NCBI RefSeq assembly: GCF_003047285.1
Contig: NZ_PZYX01000002.1
Location: 496,001-560,000 of the forward strand
Length of the DNA: 64,000 nt
Direction: 5' to 3'
Source of the DNA: Nocardioides allogilvus
GTDB taxonomy: Bacteria; Actinomycetota; Actinomycetes; Propionibacteriales; Nocardioidaceae
Position 1 is the first letter of the stretch. The number at the start of each line of letters is the position of its first letter. Below, in pieces: positions 16,912 through 25,698 of this stretch. Position numbers and translations under genes: made by a program. A model generated the notes under the pieces. That model had not been told where the DNA came from, did no database searches, and worked only from the letters and a program-made list of their open reading frames with translations.

Positions 16912-17814
16912 TCACCCGATCAGCAGGTTGGCCATCTCCACGACCGGGCGGTAGCCCAGCGCCTCGTAGATCTTGTTGGACGTCGGGTTGGCCTGGTCGG
17001 TGAACAGGCACATCCGGTCCCCCGCCTCGAGCCCGGTCCGGGTCAGCTCGCCCACGACGTGGGACGCGAGCCCAGCGCCCCGGTGCTCGCGGGGCGTGAA
17101 GACCGGGCCGATGCGGGAGACGCCGTACGCCGGCACGCTGCGGCCGGTCAGGTGCACGACCTCGCCGGCCGGCGACTCCCACAGCCACTCGACGCCTTCG
17201 CGGATCCGGACGAGAGCGCTGTCCATCGTGTTGTGCTCGCCGCCGGTGGGGTCGGGCTCGCGTCCGGCCTGCACGTCGGCCTCGACGTGGAAGGCGGTGA
17301 ACCACTCCAGCACGAGTGGCGCATCCGCCTCCGTGGCCCGTCGCAACCGTCCCGGCGGGGCCGGCGGCACTGTGACGTCCGTCGCCTCCCAGAGCCGGGT
17401 GTGCTGGTGCACCGTCACGTCGCCGCCGACCAGCCGGGCGGTCTCGGCCGCGATCAGCGAGACCGTGGGCAGCGCGCCGTTGACGCCGCCGAGCGACTCG
17501 CCGCGCTCGTGCAGCGCGACCGCCAGCGCGGCGGCCTCCTCGTCGGCCATCGGCAGCGCGAAGACGGGGTTCGGGTGGAACGGAGCGGTCCGCATCGCCG
17601 TACTGACAGGCTTTCCGGCCTCGTCGCGCACCACCAGCCACCAGCGGTCGAAGGGCGCGCCGACCTCCGCCCAGGAGTCGATCCCGGCCGCGAGCTCGCG
17701 TTTCGTGCGCTCGGTGACGCTGCCGATCACCGTGCCGAGCACGGGTTCGGCAGCCAGGAGGTCGCCTGCCGCGTCGAGGAAGGCGGCGGGGTCGGCGAAG
17801 AACTCCAGGTCCAT
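16912..17814 (-). CDS. GNAT family acetyltransferase with N-terminal extension
   Basis: This 300-residue protein is about twice the minimal GNAT size. The C-terminal half has the acetyl-CoA fold: YGVSRIGPVFTPREHRGAGLASHVVG (pyrophosphate loop R-G-A-G-L-A) then LFTDQANPTSNKIYEALGYRPV. The N-terminal half (residues 1 to about 140) resembles a degenerate second GNAT domain with no clear loop, an arrangement seen in tandem-GNAT proteins. Substrate unknown. It lies between folC and the divergent valS, 77 bp from the valS start. Confidence 0.82.
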   Translation of the reverse strand: MDLEFFADPAAFLDAAGDLLAAEPVLGTVIGSVTERTKRELAAGIDSWAEVGAPFDRWWLVVRDEAGKPVSTAMRTAPFHPNPVFALPMADEEAAALAVALHERGESLGGVNGALPTVSLIAAETARLVGGDVTVHQHTRLWEATDVTVPPAPPGRLRRATEADAPLVLEWFTAFHVEADVQAGREPDPTGGEHNTMDSALVRIREGVEWLWESPAGEVVHLTGRSVPAYGVSRIGPVFTPREHRGAGLASHVVGELTRTGLEAGDRMCLFTDQANPTSNKIYEALGYRPVVEMANLLIG

Positions 17815-17891
17815 GCCGTCACGCTAGTCACCGGATATCACGGGGGTAACTCGTTTTCTCGCCTCCGAGCCACGCTCATAGACTGCGCCCC

Positions 17892-20516
17892 ATGACTGCC
17901 ACCAGCCCTGAGCCCGAGTCCACGACGTCCGCCCGCCGCGACGTCGTCGTACCCGACAAGGCCGTGCTCGAAGGGCTGGAGGCCACGTGGTCGGAGCGCT
18001 GGAAGAACGACGAGACCTACAAGTTCGACCGGTCCGCCGTCCGCGCCGACGTCTACTCCATCGACACGCCGCCGCCGACCGTGAGCGGCAGCCTGCACGT
18101 GGGCCACGTCTTCTCCTACACGCACACCGACCTGATCGCGCGCTACCAGCGGATGACCGGCAAGAGCGTCTTCTACCCGATGGGCTGGGACGACAACGGC
18201 CTGCCCACCGAGCGCCGGGTGCAGAACTACTTCGGTGTCCGGTGCGACCCGACCCTGCCCTACGACGCCGACTTCACGCCTCCGGAGAAGCCGGACCCCA
18301 AGAAGCAGATCCCGATCAGCCGCCCCAACTTCATCGAGCTGTGCGAGCGGCTCGTCGAGGAGGACGAAAAGGTCTTCGAGTCGCTGTGGCGCACGCTCGG
18401 CCTCAGCGTGGACTGGTCGGAGAACTACACGACCATCGGACCCAAGGCCCAGCGCGTCAGCCAGACCGCCTTCCTGCGCAACTACGCCCGCGGCGAGGCC
18501 TACCTCCAGGAGGCGCCGACCCTGTGGGACGTCACCTTCCAGACCGCCGTCGCGCAGGCCGAGCTCGAGGCGCGTGACTACCCCGGCGCCTACCACCGCG
18601 TCGCCTTCCACAAGCCCGACGGCGAGGCCGTCCACATCGAGACGACCCGCCCCGAGCTCATCCCCAGCGTCGTCGCGCTGATCGCGCACCCCGACGACGA
18701 GCGCTACCAGGCGCTGTTCGGCACCACCGTCACCAGCCCGGTCTTCGGCGTCGAGATCCCGGTCCTCGCCCACCCCGCCGCCGAGCCCGACAAGGGCGCC
18801 GGCATCGCGATGTGCTGCACCTTCGGTGACCTCACCGACGTGATGTGGTGGCGCGAGCTCAACCTGCCCGTCCGCACCCTGATCGGGCGCGACGGCCGGA
18901 TGCTGCGCGAGACGCCGGAGTGGCTCTCGGGCGAGGCGGCCGCAGCGGCGTACGAAGAGCTCAAGGGCAAGACGACCTTCAGCGCCCGCGAGGCCGTGGT
19001 GGCCGCGCTGCGCAGCTCCGGCGACCTCGACGGCGAGCCCAAGGCGACCCAGCGGATGGCGAACTTCTACGAGAAGGGCGACAAGCCGCTCGAGATCGTC
19101 GCGACCCGCCAGTGGTACATCCGCAACGGCGGCCGCGAGGCCGAGGTCCGCACCGAGATGCTCGAGCGCGCCGACGAGATCACCTGGCTGCCGGGCCACA
19201 TGAAGCACCGCTACGACAACTGGGTCAGCGGCCTCAACGGCGACTGGCTGATCTCGCGTCAGCGGTTCTTCGGCATCCCGTTCCCGGTCTGGTACCCGCT
19301 CGACGAGGCCGGCGACCCCGACTACGAGCACCCGCTGCTCCCCCGTGAGGACGCGCTGCCGATCGACCCGTCGACGCAGGCGCCCGAAGGCTTCGATGAG
19401 TCCCAGCGCGGCAAGCCCGGCGGCTTCATGGGCGACCCCGACGTGATGGACACCTGGGCGACGTCGTCGCTCACCCCGCAGATCGCCGGTGGCTGGCTCA
19501 GCGACGAGGACCTCTTCGAGCGCGTCTTCCCCTACGACCTGTGCACCCACGCCCACGACATCATCCGCACGTGGCTGTTCAGCCGCATCGTCCGTGCCCA
19601 CTTCGAGCAGCACGCCTCGCCGTGGACGCACGCGATGATCTCCGGGTTCATCGTCGACCCCGACCGCAAGAAGATGTCGAAGTCCAAGGGCAACGTCGTC
19701 GTCCCGACCGAGATCCTCGACAAGTACGGCGCCGACGCGGTCCGCTGGCGCGCCGCCCTCGGTCGCCCCGGGGCCGACTCGCCCTTCGACGAGTCGCAGA
19801 TGAAGATCGGTCGCCGCCTGGCGATGAAGGTCCTCAACGCCTCGAAGTTCGTGCTCGGCAACGTCGGCGCGTCCTCGCTCGACCACTTCGCCGTCAGTGC
19901 CCCCATCGACTGCGCGCTGCTCGGCCGGCTCGAGGTGGTCACCCGCAAGGCGACCGAAGCCTTCGAGGCCTACGACTACACGACCGCCCTCGAGGTCACC
20001 GAGAAGTTCTTCTGGGAGTTCTGCGACGACTACCTCGAGCTGGTCAAGGAGCGCGCCTACGACGAGGACGGCGGCTCGGCCACGGAGTCGGCCCGAGCAG
20101 CGCTGGCCATCGCGTTGCACGTCCAGCTGCGCCTGCTGGCACCGTTCCTGCCCTACGTCACCGAAGAGGTGTGGTCGTGGTGGCAGGAGGGCTCGATCCA
20201 CCACGCGGCCTGGCCCGTCCCGGCCGACCTGGGCGCGGCTGCTGCCGCCGACCCGGGAGCGGTGTCCGCGGTGGCGGCGGCCCTGATCGGGGTCCGGGGC
20301 GCGAAGTCCAAGGCCAAGGTCTCGATGAAGGCCGAGCTGTCCCGCGTCGAGATCACCGGGCCCGCCGACCTGCTCGCAGGCATCGAGGCCGCAGCAGACG
20401 ACCTGCGCCGCGCCGGGAAGATCACCGGCGACCTGGTCTTCACCGCCGACGAGAAGGCCCAGGAGATCTCGGTCGCGGCTGAGCTGGCCGAGGTCCCGGC
20501 GGTCGACCCGACCTGA
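17892..20516 (+). CDS. valS: Valyl-tRNA synthetase
   Basis: This 874-residue class I synthetase activates valine and charges tRNA-Val. The HIGH motif is HVGH near residue 68 ([18 protein letters not shown]), followed by [18 protein letters not shown]. The editing (CP1) domain contains [19 protein letters not shown], and KMSKS is seen as [13 protein letters not shown] near residue 595. An anticodon-binding helical domain follows (about 650 to 800). The C-terminal coiled coil is short. All neighbours in the conserved string are on the minus strand, so this gene alone is inverted. Start ATG at 17892 leaves 77 bp to the divergent GNAT gene; no T-box-like leader fits in that space. Confidence 0.97.
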   Translation: MTATSPEPESTTSARRDVVVPDKAVLEGLEATWSERWKNDETYKFDRSAVRADVYSIDTPPPTVSGSLHVGHVFSYTHTDLIARYQRMTGKSVFYPMGWDDNGLPTERRVQNYFGVRCDPTLPYDADFTPPEKPDPKKQIPISRPNFIELCERLVEEDEKVFESLWRTLGLSVDWSENYTTIGPKAQRVSQTAFLRNYARGEAYLQEAPTLWDVTFQTAVAQAELEARDYPGAYHRVAFHKPDGEAVHIETTRPELIPSVVALIAHPDDERYQALFGTTVTSPVFGVEIPVLAHPAAEPDKGAGIAMCCTFGDLTDVMWWRELNLPVRTLIGRDGRMLRETPEWLSGEAAAAAYEELKGKTTFSAREAVVAALRSSGDLDGEPKATQRMANFYEKGDKPLEIVATRQWYIRNGGREAEVRTEMLERADEITWLPGHMKHRYDNWVSGLNGDWLISRQRFFGIPFPVWYPLDEAGDPDYEHPLLPREDALPIDPSTQAPEGFDESQRGKPGGFMGDPDVMDTWATSSLTPQIAGGWLSDEDLFERVFPYDLCTHAHDIIRTWLFSRIVRAHFEQHASPWTHAMISGFIVDPDRKKMSKSKGNVVVPTEILDKYGADAVRWRAALGRPGADSPFDESQMKIGRRLAMKVLNASKFVLGNVGASSLDHFAVSAPIDCALLGRLEVVTRKATEAFEAYDYTTALEVTEKFFWEFCDDYLELVKERAYDEDGGSATESARAALAIALHVQLRLLAPFLPYVTEEVWSWWQEGSIHHAAWPVPADLGAAAAADPGAVSAVAAALIGVRGAKSKAKVSMKAELSRVEITGPADLLAGIEAAADDLRRAGKITGDLVFTADEKAQEISVAAELAEVPAVDPT

Positions 20517-20551
20517 GACCGGGCGGACGCTCCTGGCGCAGGACCGTCCGA

Positions 20552-20609
20552 CGTACCGAGAGGTTCTGCTGCCCACCGCACGATCCGGCAAGCAGGATCT
20601 CTCGGTACG
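20552..20609. terminator. Inverted repeat downstream of valS
   Basis: Arms of 19 bp (20552-20570, starting CGTACCGAGAG, and 20591-20609, ending CTCTCGGTACG) pair with two mismatches around a 20-bp loop. It lies between valS (+) and the convergent membrane protein gene, so a bidirectional terminator is likely. The long arms and the near-perfect 11-bp outer part are unusual for a plain terminator. Confidence 0.55.
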
Positions 20610-20666
20610 GCGACGCCACGCCTGTGCGCGGCACGGCGAGACGCCGCCCGGGCTGGCGCTGCGGGA

Positions 20667-21494
20667 TCAGCCGACGCGCGGGTCCCTGCCGACGGGCTGC
20701 TCGTCCTGATGGACGGGAGCCTGGTCGGTCGACGGCTCACCAGGCAGCGACTGCTGCTGGGGCGTCGTAACCGGGGAAGGAGTCGGGGTCGCGGCGGGGC
20801 TGGCGGCCGGGCTCGTGGTCGTGGTCGACGGGGCCGCGGACTGCTGGTGGTCGGCCTTGTCCGCCGCCTTCTCCGCCGCCTTCTCCGCGACGTCGGCCGA
20901 CCGCTCCGCCTGCCTGGCTGCCTTGTCGGCGTCCTGCTGAGCCGCCCTGGCGTGGGCGGTGGATTCCTGGATCGCGGCCTGGTCGGCCTTCTCCTGGGCC
21001 TTCAGCGCCTCTTGCGCGGCCTTCTCCGCCTCGCGGGCGGCCTTGCGGGCCGCCATGGCGTCCGACTGCTCGCCGTGCTCACGCTCGGCCTGCTCGGGGG
21101 TGGGCGGGGGCGTGGGGAGCGGCGTCTGGAGCGTCATGGGGGTCGGCGGCTCCGTGGCGGTGACAGCGGGGACTGGCGGCACCGATGCCAGCGACCCCGT
21201 CTGCACGACCACCGGGGCAGGTGTCGGCGTCGGAGCGCTGGTGGGCGTGGGGGCGGCCGCGACGGACGGGTCGGCGCTGAGACCGGGCAGGCCGGTGGCC
21301 ACCGCCGTGGGCGCCACGGCAGCGGCCCGGTCGCGCACGGTGACGGTCTGCTCGTTATGAGCGGCCGTCATCGGCTGGTGGGGCCCGAAGAGGCCGATGA
21401 GGGCCTCGCTGCGGATGCCGTGGCCCAGCATCACGGCGCACAGGATCGACACCGCAATGAAGGCGACAAGCGGCCGCTTGTGCTCTGTGCTCAC
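20667..21494 (-). CDS. Membrane-anchored Pro/Thr- and Ala/Lys/Glu-rich protein, unknown function
   Basis: This 275-residue protein is not recognised. A single hydrophobic segment near the N-terminus (LVAFIAVSILCAVMLGHGI, about 9 to 28) could be an anchor or signal. After it come a Pro/Thr/Ala-rich stretch, a charged helical region rich in Ala, Lys, Glu and Gln (AARKAAREAEKAAQEALKAQ onward, about 145 to 215) that could form a coiled coil, and a second Pro/Ser/Thr tail. This suggests a stalk crossing or lying along the cell wall. GTG at 21494 has AGGAAGGGGA upstream; an earlier in-frame start would add a polar tail. It sits between clpX and inverted valS, where mycobacteria carry other cell-wall genes. 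Confidence 0.6.
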   Translation of the reverse strand: MSTEHKRPLVAFIAVSILCAVMLGHGIRSEALIGLFGPHQPMTAAHNEQTVTVRDRAAAVAPTAVATGLPGLSADPSVAAAPTPTSAPTPTPAPVVVQTGSLASVPPVPAVTATEPPTPMTLQTPLPTPPPTPEQAEREHGEQSDAMAARKAAREAEKAAQEALKAQEKADQAAIQESTAHARAAQQDADKAARQAERSADVAEKAAEKAADKADHQQSAAPSTTTTSPAASPAATPTPSPVTTPQQQSLPGEPSTDQAPVHQDEQPVGRDPRVG

Positions 21495-21588
21495 CCGAGA
21501 TCCCCTTCCTGGGCCATGACGAAGACCCCCATTCTCGCCTGCCCCCGGACCCACATCGTCCGATCGGGGCACAAATGACTAGAAAGGA

Positions 21589-21628
21589 CTACGTCCGACC
21601 TGACCCGTTGGGGCCAGATCGGACGTAG
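21589..21628 (-). terminator. Intrinsic terminator of clpX
   Basis: Arms of 18 bp (outer 10 bp CTACGTCCGA perfectly paired, two inner mismatches) enclose a GTTG loop. On the minus strand the stem is followed by a T-rich run (TCCTTTCT). It starts 12 bp past the clpX stop. Confidence 0.85.
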
Positions 21629-21640
21629 GGAGGAACTGGG

Positions 21641-22921
21641 TCAGGCGGACTTCTTCTTCGACTCCGATTCGCGGGGAACCAGCGTCGGCGCCACGTCGTC
21701 GAGGACGACCTCACGGGTCACGATCACCTTCGCGATGTCGTCGCGCGACGGCACCTCGTACATCACGTGGAGCAGGACCTCTTCGATGATCGCGCGCAGG
21801 CCGCGGGCACCGGTGCCCCGCTCGAGGGCCTTGTCGGCGATCGAGGCGATGGCACCCTCGGTGAACTCCAGCTCGACGCCGTCGAGGTCGAAGAGCTTCT
21901 GGTACTGCTTGACCAGCGCGTTGCGCGGCTCGGTGAGGATCTGGACCAGGGCCTCGTTGTCGAGCTTGGTGACGCTCGCGATGAGCGGCAACCGGCCGAT
22001 GAACTCGGGGATCAGGCCGAACTTGGTGAGGTCCTCGGGTCGCACCAGCGCCATCAGGTCGTCGGCGTCGCGCTCGGCCTCGCCACGCACGTCGGCGGTG
22101 AAACCGAGGGTCTTCTTGCCCACGCGCTGCTCGACGATGTTCTCGAGTCCCGCGAAGGCACCGCCCACGATGAACAGGATGTTGGTGGTGTCGATCTGGA
22201 TGAACTCCTGGTGCGGGTGCTTGCGACCACCCTGCGGCGGCACCGAGGCGGTCGTGCCCTCGAGCATCTTCAGCAGTGCCTGCTGCACGCCCTCACCGGA
22301 GACGTCGCGCGTGATCGAGGGGTTCTCCGCCTTGCGGGCCACCTTGTCGATCTCGTCGATGTAGATGATGCCGGTCTCGGCCTTCTTCACGTCGTAGTCG
22401 GCGGCCTGGATCAGCTTGAGGAGGATGTTCTCGACGTCCTCGCCGACATAGCCCGCCTCGGTCAGCGCGGTGGCGTCGGCGATGGCGAACGGCACGTTGA
22501 GCATGCGCGCCAGCGTCTGGGCGAGATAGGTCTTGCCGCAACCGGTCGGGCCGATGACCAGGATGTTGGACTTCGCGACCTCGACCACGTCGTCCTTGGC
22601 GTGCTTGCCGGGGACCGGCAACACGCCCGCCTGGACGCGCTTGTAGTGGTTGTACACCGCCACGGCGAGCGCCTTCTTGGCGTGTTCCTGGCCGATGACG
22701 TAGGAGTTGAGGAACTCGAAGATCTCCCGAGGCTTGGGCAGCTCGTCGAGACTGACCTCGCCGCCGTCGGCGAGCTCCTCCTCGATGATCTCGTTGCAGA
22801 GCTCGATGCACTCGTCGCAGATGTAGACATTGGGTCCTGCGATGAGCTTCTTGACCTGCTTCTGGCTCTTCCCGCAGAAGTTGCACTTCAGCAGGTCGCC
22901 GCCGTCACCGATTCGAGCCAC
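21641..22921 (-). CDS. clpX: ATP-dependent Clp protease ATP-binding subunit ClpX
   Basis: This 426-residue AAA+ unfoldase recognises substrates and threads them into ClpP. The N-terminal C4 zinc-binding domain is visible ([14 protein letters not shown], then [10 protein letters not shown]). Walker A is GPTGCGKT, Walker B is IIYIDEIDK, sensor and arginine regions include [16 protein letters not shown], and the ClpP-contact loop region lies in the middle of the AAA+ module. GTG at 22921 was chosen because GGAGG lies 8 bp upstream and it gives the conserved start [12 protein letters not shown]. It follows clpP1-clpP2 on the minus strand with a hairpin between. Confidence 0.97.
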   Translation of the reverse strand: MARIGDGGDLLKCNFCGKSQKQVKKLIAGPNVYICDECIELCNEIIEEELADGGEVSLDELPKPREIFEFLNSYVIGQEHAKKALAVAVYNHYKRVQAGVLPVPGKHAKDDVVEVAKSNILVIGPTGCGKTYLAQTLARMLNVPFAIADATALTEAGYVGEDVENILLKLIQAADYDVKKAETGIIYIDEIDKVARKAENPSITRDVSGEGVQQALLKMLEGTTASVPPQGGRKHPHQEFIQIDTTNILFIVGGAFAGLENIVEQRVGKKTLGFTADVRGEAERDADDLMALVRPEDLTKFGLIPEFIGRLPLIASVTKLDNEALVQILTEPRNALVKQYQKLFDLDGVELEFTEGAIASIADKALERGTGARGLRAIIEEVLLHVMYEVPSRDDIAKVIVTREVVLDDVAPTLVPRESESKKKSA

Positions 22922-22980
22922 GGGTTGATCCTCCGGTCCTGCCGGGTCGGGACCCCGGCCTTGCAAACTCCCTGACGGTA

Positions 22981-23016
22981 CCTCGTGCCGGCCCCTTCTG
23001 GGGGCCGGACACGAGG
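22981..23016 (-). terminator. GC-rich hairpin between clpP2 and clpX
   Basis: CCTCGTGCCGGCCCC pairs with GGGGCCGGACACGAGG through a one-base bulge and a 5-base loop. It lies 35 bp past clpP2 and 60 bp before clpX. There is no T-tract, so it may be a partial terminator or an mRNA-processing hairpin that lowers clpX expression relative to clpP. Confidence 0.6.
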
Positions 23017-23050
23017 CTTGAAGACACTGTCGTACGTCCTGTGGTGAGCC

Positions 23051-23659
23051 CTAGCCGAGGGCCGGCGCGGCCTTGCGCGACTCGAGCACTGCGTCGATGA
23101 GGCCGTATTCGACGGCCGCCTCGGCGGTGAGGATCTTGTCGCGCTCGATGTCGCGGCTGACCTGCTCGATGTCCTTGCCACTGTGGTCAGAGATCATCTT
23201 CTCGAGCAGCTCACGCATGCGCAGGATCTCGTTGGCCTGGATCTCGATGTCGGAGGTCTGGCCGAACGTGCCCTCGGTGTAGGGCTGGTGGATCAGGATG
23301 CGGCTGTTCGGCAGCGCCAGGCGCTTGCCGGGCGTGCCGGCGGCGAGCAGGATCGCAGCCGCCGAGGCCGCCTGGCCCAGGCACACGGTCTGCACGTCGG
23401 GCTTGATGAAGCGCATCGTGTCGTAGATCGCGGTCAGCGCGGTGAACGAGCCACCGGGGCTGTTGATGTAGATGCTGATGTCCTGGTCGGGGTTCATCGA
23501 CTCCAGGGACAACAGCTGGGCCATCACCGCGTTGGCGACGTCGTCGCTGATCGGGGTGCCGAGGAAGATGATGCGCTCCTCGAAGAGCTTGGTGTAGGGG
23601 TCGATGCGACGGACGCCGTAGGAAGTGCGCTCTTCCCACTGCGGGATGTAGTAGTTCAT
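23051..23659 (-). CDS. clpP2: ATP-dependent Clp protease proteolytic subunit ClpP2
   Basis: This 202-residue serine protease subunit has the catalytic Ser in [11 protein letters not shown], His in LIHQPY and Asp in IERDKILT. The substrate-binding loop is [16 protein letters not shown]. Actinobacterial ClpP1 and ClpP2 assemble into a mixed 14-mer and both are needed for activity. The alanine-rich A-A-S-A-A surround of the active Ser is typical of the ClpP2 partner. It lies 5 bp downstream of clpP1 in one operon. Confidence 0.95.
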   Translation of the reverse strand: MNYYIPQWEERTSYGVRRIDPYTKLFEERIIFLGTPISDDVANAVMAQLLSLESMNPDQDISIYINSPGGSFTALTAIYDTMRFIKPDVQTVCLGQAASAAAILLAAGTPGKRLALPNSRILIHQPYTEGTFGQTSDIEIQANEILRMRELLEKMISDHSGKDIEQVSRDIERDKILTAEAAVEYGLIDAVLESRKAAPALG

Positions 23660-23664
23660 GCGGA

Positions 23665-24318
23665 TCAGCCCTTGTCGTTGGAGTTGCGGCGTGCCGGACG
23701 GCCTTCATCGGCGGCCTCGCGCGCGTTGGTGACGACCTTGTCGACCAGGCCGTATTCCACCGCCTGCTCTGCGGTGAACCAACGGTCGCGGTCCGCGTCG
23801 GCGACGACCTGGTCGACCGACTGGCCGGTGTGCTCGGCAATGAGGTCCAGCAGCACCTTCTTGATGTGCAGCGACTGCTGGGCCTGGATCTTGATGTCGG
23901 AGGCGGAGCCACCCATGCCCGACGAGGGCTGGTGCATCATGATCCGGGCGTGCGGCAGGGCGTAGCGCTTGCCCTTGGTGCCGGCGCAGAGCAGGAACTG
24001 ACCCATCGAGGCAGCCAGGCCCATGCCGACCGTGGCCACGTCGTTGGGGATGTAGTTCATCGTGTCGTAGATCGCCATGCCGGCGTCGACGGAGCCACCG
24101 GGGCTGTTGATGTGCAGGAAGATGTCGGCTTCGGGATCCTCGGCCGAGAGCAGCAGCAGCTGGGCGCAGATCGCGTTGGCGTTCTGGTCGCGGACCTCGG
24201 AGCCGAGGAACACGATCCGCTCGCGGAGCAACCGCTGGTAGATGTGGTCGTCGAGACCGTAGGTCCCGTTGCCGCCATTCATCTCGGGCGAGAGTGCTGG
24301 GCTGGAGTTCTGGTTCAC
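23665..24318 (-). CDS. clpP1: ATP-dependent Clp protease proteolytic subunit ClpP1
   Basis: This is the first gene of the clpP1-clpP2-clpX block. The catalytic Ser lies in [11 protein letters not shown], the His in MMHQPSSG and the Asp in [25 protein letters not shown] is the substrate loop. Several in-frame starts exist: GTG 24354, GTG 24318 and an ATG at 24282 (MNGGNGTYG). GTG 24318 gives 217 residues, near family length, and no start has a strong ribosome-binding site. Forms starting later would lose only a flexible propeptide-like tail, which is often processed. A ClgR-like box lies about 50 bp upstream. Confidence 0.94.
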   Translation of the reverse strand: MNQNSSPALSPEMNGGNGTYGLDDHIYQRLLRERIVFLGSEVRDQNANAICAQLLLLSAEDPEADIFLHINSPGGSVDAGMAIYDTMNYIPNDVATVGMGLAASMGQFLLCAGTKGKRYALPHARIMMHQPSSGMGGSASDIKIQAQQSLHIKKVLLDLIAEHTGQSVDQVVADADRDRWFTAEQAVEYGLVDKVVTNAREAADEGRPARRNSNDKG

Positions 24319-24368
24319 GCGAGCGACATTAGCCCGAAGCACCGACAGTTCCACGCGATATGCACCGC

Positions 24369-24386
24369 TGTTCGCCCACAGCGCAC
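24369..24386 (-). promoter_or_regulatory. Candidate ClgR operator upstream of clpP1
   Basis: The 18 bases TGTTCGCCCACAGCGCAC match 17 of 18 positions of the ClgR consensus remembered from Corynebacterium glutamicum (WNNWCGCYNANRGCGWWS). The core is CGC-N5-GCG. ClgR activates clpP1P2 in actinobacteria, and the site lies 51 bp before the clpP1 start, a suitable place for an activator. Confidence 0.6.
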
Positions 24387-24409
24387 AGCCGGCCCGGACG
24401 CCCGGCCGG

Positions 24410-25570
24410 TCAGTCCAGCCACCGTGTCAGCGCTGTGGCGACCCGATCGTCGTTGAGGAGGTCGAAGTGGTGCCCGCGCAGGTGCAGGACCTCGCTGTCC
24501 GGGAACAGGTCGCGACCGCGGCGGTCGCGCCCGTAGGCGGACGGCTGGCGCACCAGCATGTCGCCGAAGAACGCACTGGTCGGGTGTCGAGGTGAGGCCG
24601 CCAGCGTCGCGGACACGAGTCGGTAGTGCGCGTGCGGCAGCGGCGCGAAGTCCTCGTCGAGGCCCTCGATCAGGTCGTCGACACCGACCGAGCGCTGGTC
24701 GAGGATCCGCCCGAAGCCGGCGACCTCCGGCAGTCGGGCCAGCGCCCCGCTCCCCTGCTTGACACCGCGAGCGAGCGGGGCGCCGAGGTGTGGCGTGCCG
24801 AGCGTGACGACGTTGGTGACGCGCTCGCGCCAGGTCCAGTCGCCCTGCACCGCGGTCGCCGCCCGGATGACCAGCCCGCCCATGGAGTGCCCGATCAGCG
24901 CCAGCTCCGTGACACCGGCCGGCCAGCTCTCGACCAGCTGCTCCAGCACCGCCGCGAGGGTGGCGCCGTTGGTGCGGACGGACAGGCCGGTGTTGGCGCG
25001 CAGCATGACCGGGGTCCATCCGAGCCCGGCCAGCTCCTCGCCGTACGTCGTGCCGCGACGCTCTCGACCCCGCTCCCAGAAGCCCTCGTGCTCGCACAGG
25101 CCGTGCAGGAAGACGGCCACGCGCCCCGTCGCCGTGGGGTACGCCGCCGCGAGCCCGGCGGAGGTCAGCGGCACGTCGCGCCCGCCCACCCGCGGCGCCA
25201 TGGCGATCGCGAGCAGCGGCCGCTCGCGCTCGAGGCGGTCACCGATCAACCCGTTGGCCACCGAGCGCACGAACCGGCCTCGCGGTCCGGTCTCCATCGC
25301 GGGACCGGCACCGGTCCTGGCGGCAGCGCCGAGGCCGGCGCTGACGCCCTTGAGCGAGAGCCCGACGCCGGCATAGACCGAGGCCGCGACGACCCGGTGG
25401 CCGAGGCCCGGGAGTGCGCTGGGCAGCCCCAGGGGCCGGTCGAGCAGGCCGTGCACCCGACCCACCCAGGCGAGGTGCGTGTCGCGGACCGTGTCCACGA
25501 CGACCTCGTCGGCGACGTGCGCGAGCAGCGCGAGCGCGTCGAGCAGGGATGGCTCGGTACGGATGGTCAT
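24410..25570 (-). CDS. Esterase/lipase family alpha/beta hydrolase
   Basis: This 386-residue protein has an N-terminal helical region of about 145 residues with no clear match. A hydrolase domain follows, with the oxyanion motif [13 protein letters not shown] (His-Gly at 156-157) and the nucleophile elbow G227-[20 protein letters not shown] is a lipase-family strand and LRGHHFDLL near the end carries the likely catalytic His. The TPHLGAP motif is typical of PGAP1-like/triacylglycerol lipases. It lies between clpP1 and tig on the same strand. An esterase gene (lipP) occupies the matching place in M. tuberculosis, though homology is not shown here. A 13-bp perfect inverted repeat lies 12 bp before its ATG. 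Confidence 0.82.
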   Translation of the reverse strand: MTIRTEPSLLDALALLAHVADEVVVDTVRDTHLAWVGRVHGLLDRPLGLPSALPGLGHRVVAASVYAGVGLSLKGVSAGLGAAARTGAGPAMETGPRGRFVRSVANGLIGDRLERERPLLAIAMAPRVGGRDVPLTSAGLAAAYPTATGRVAVFLHGLCEHEGFWERGRERRGTTYGEELAGLGWTPVMLRANTGLSVRTNGATLAAVLEQLVESWPAGVTELALIGHSMGGLVIRAATAVQGDWTWRERVTNVVTLGTPHLGAPLARGVKQGSGALARLPEVAGFGRILDQRSVGVDDLIEGLDEDFAPLPHAHYRLVSATLAASPRHPTSAFFGDMLVRQPSAYGRDRRGRDLFPDSEVLHLRGHHFDLLNDDRVATALTRWLD

Positions 25571-25581
25571 GCCGACACCCT

Positions 25582-25617
25582 ATCGTTTTGAGTGAACAGG
25601 CGTGCACTCAAAACGAT
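25582..25617. promoter_or_regulatory. Operator-like perfect inverted repeat before the lipase gene
   Basis: ATCGTTTTGAGTG (25582-25594) and CACTCAAAACGAT (25605-25617) are perfect 13-bp arms with a 10-bp spacer. AT content is far above the surroundings, there is no T-tract, and a separate terminator for tig lies at 25652. The size and spacing suit a TetR-family operator covering the lipase promoter. Confidence 0.6.
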
Positions 25618-25651
25618 GTGAGATCGGCGACGGCGCACAGACAAATGCCAG

Positions 25652-25684
25652 CGGCCCGCCCGAGACCAGGTCTCGAGCGGGCCG
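25652..25684 (-). terminator. Terminator downstream of tig
   Basis: Arms CGGCCCGCCCGAGA and TCTCGAGCGGGCCG pair at 13 of 14 positions around a 5-base loop, starting 15 bp past the tig stop. The minus-strand sequence after it is only mildly T-rich (CATTTGTCTG). Confidence 0.75.
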
Positions 25685-25698
25685 TGGATGTCAGCGGA

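Noticed and set aside
17838..20591. Minus-strand open frame of 917 codons
   Set aside because: It is the reverse-strand shadow of valS, which has every synthetase motif.
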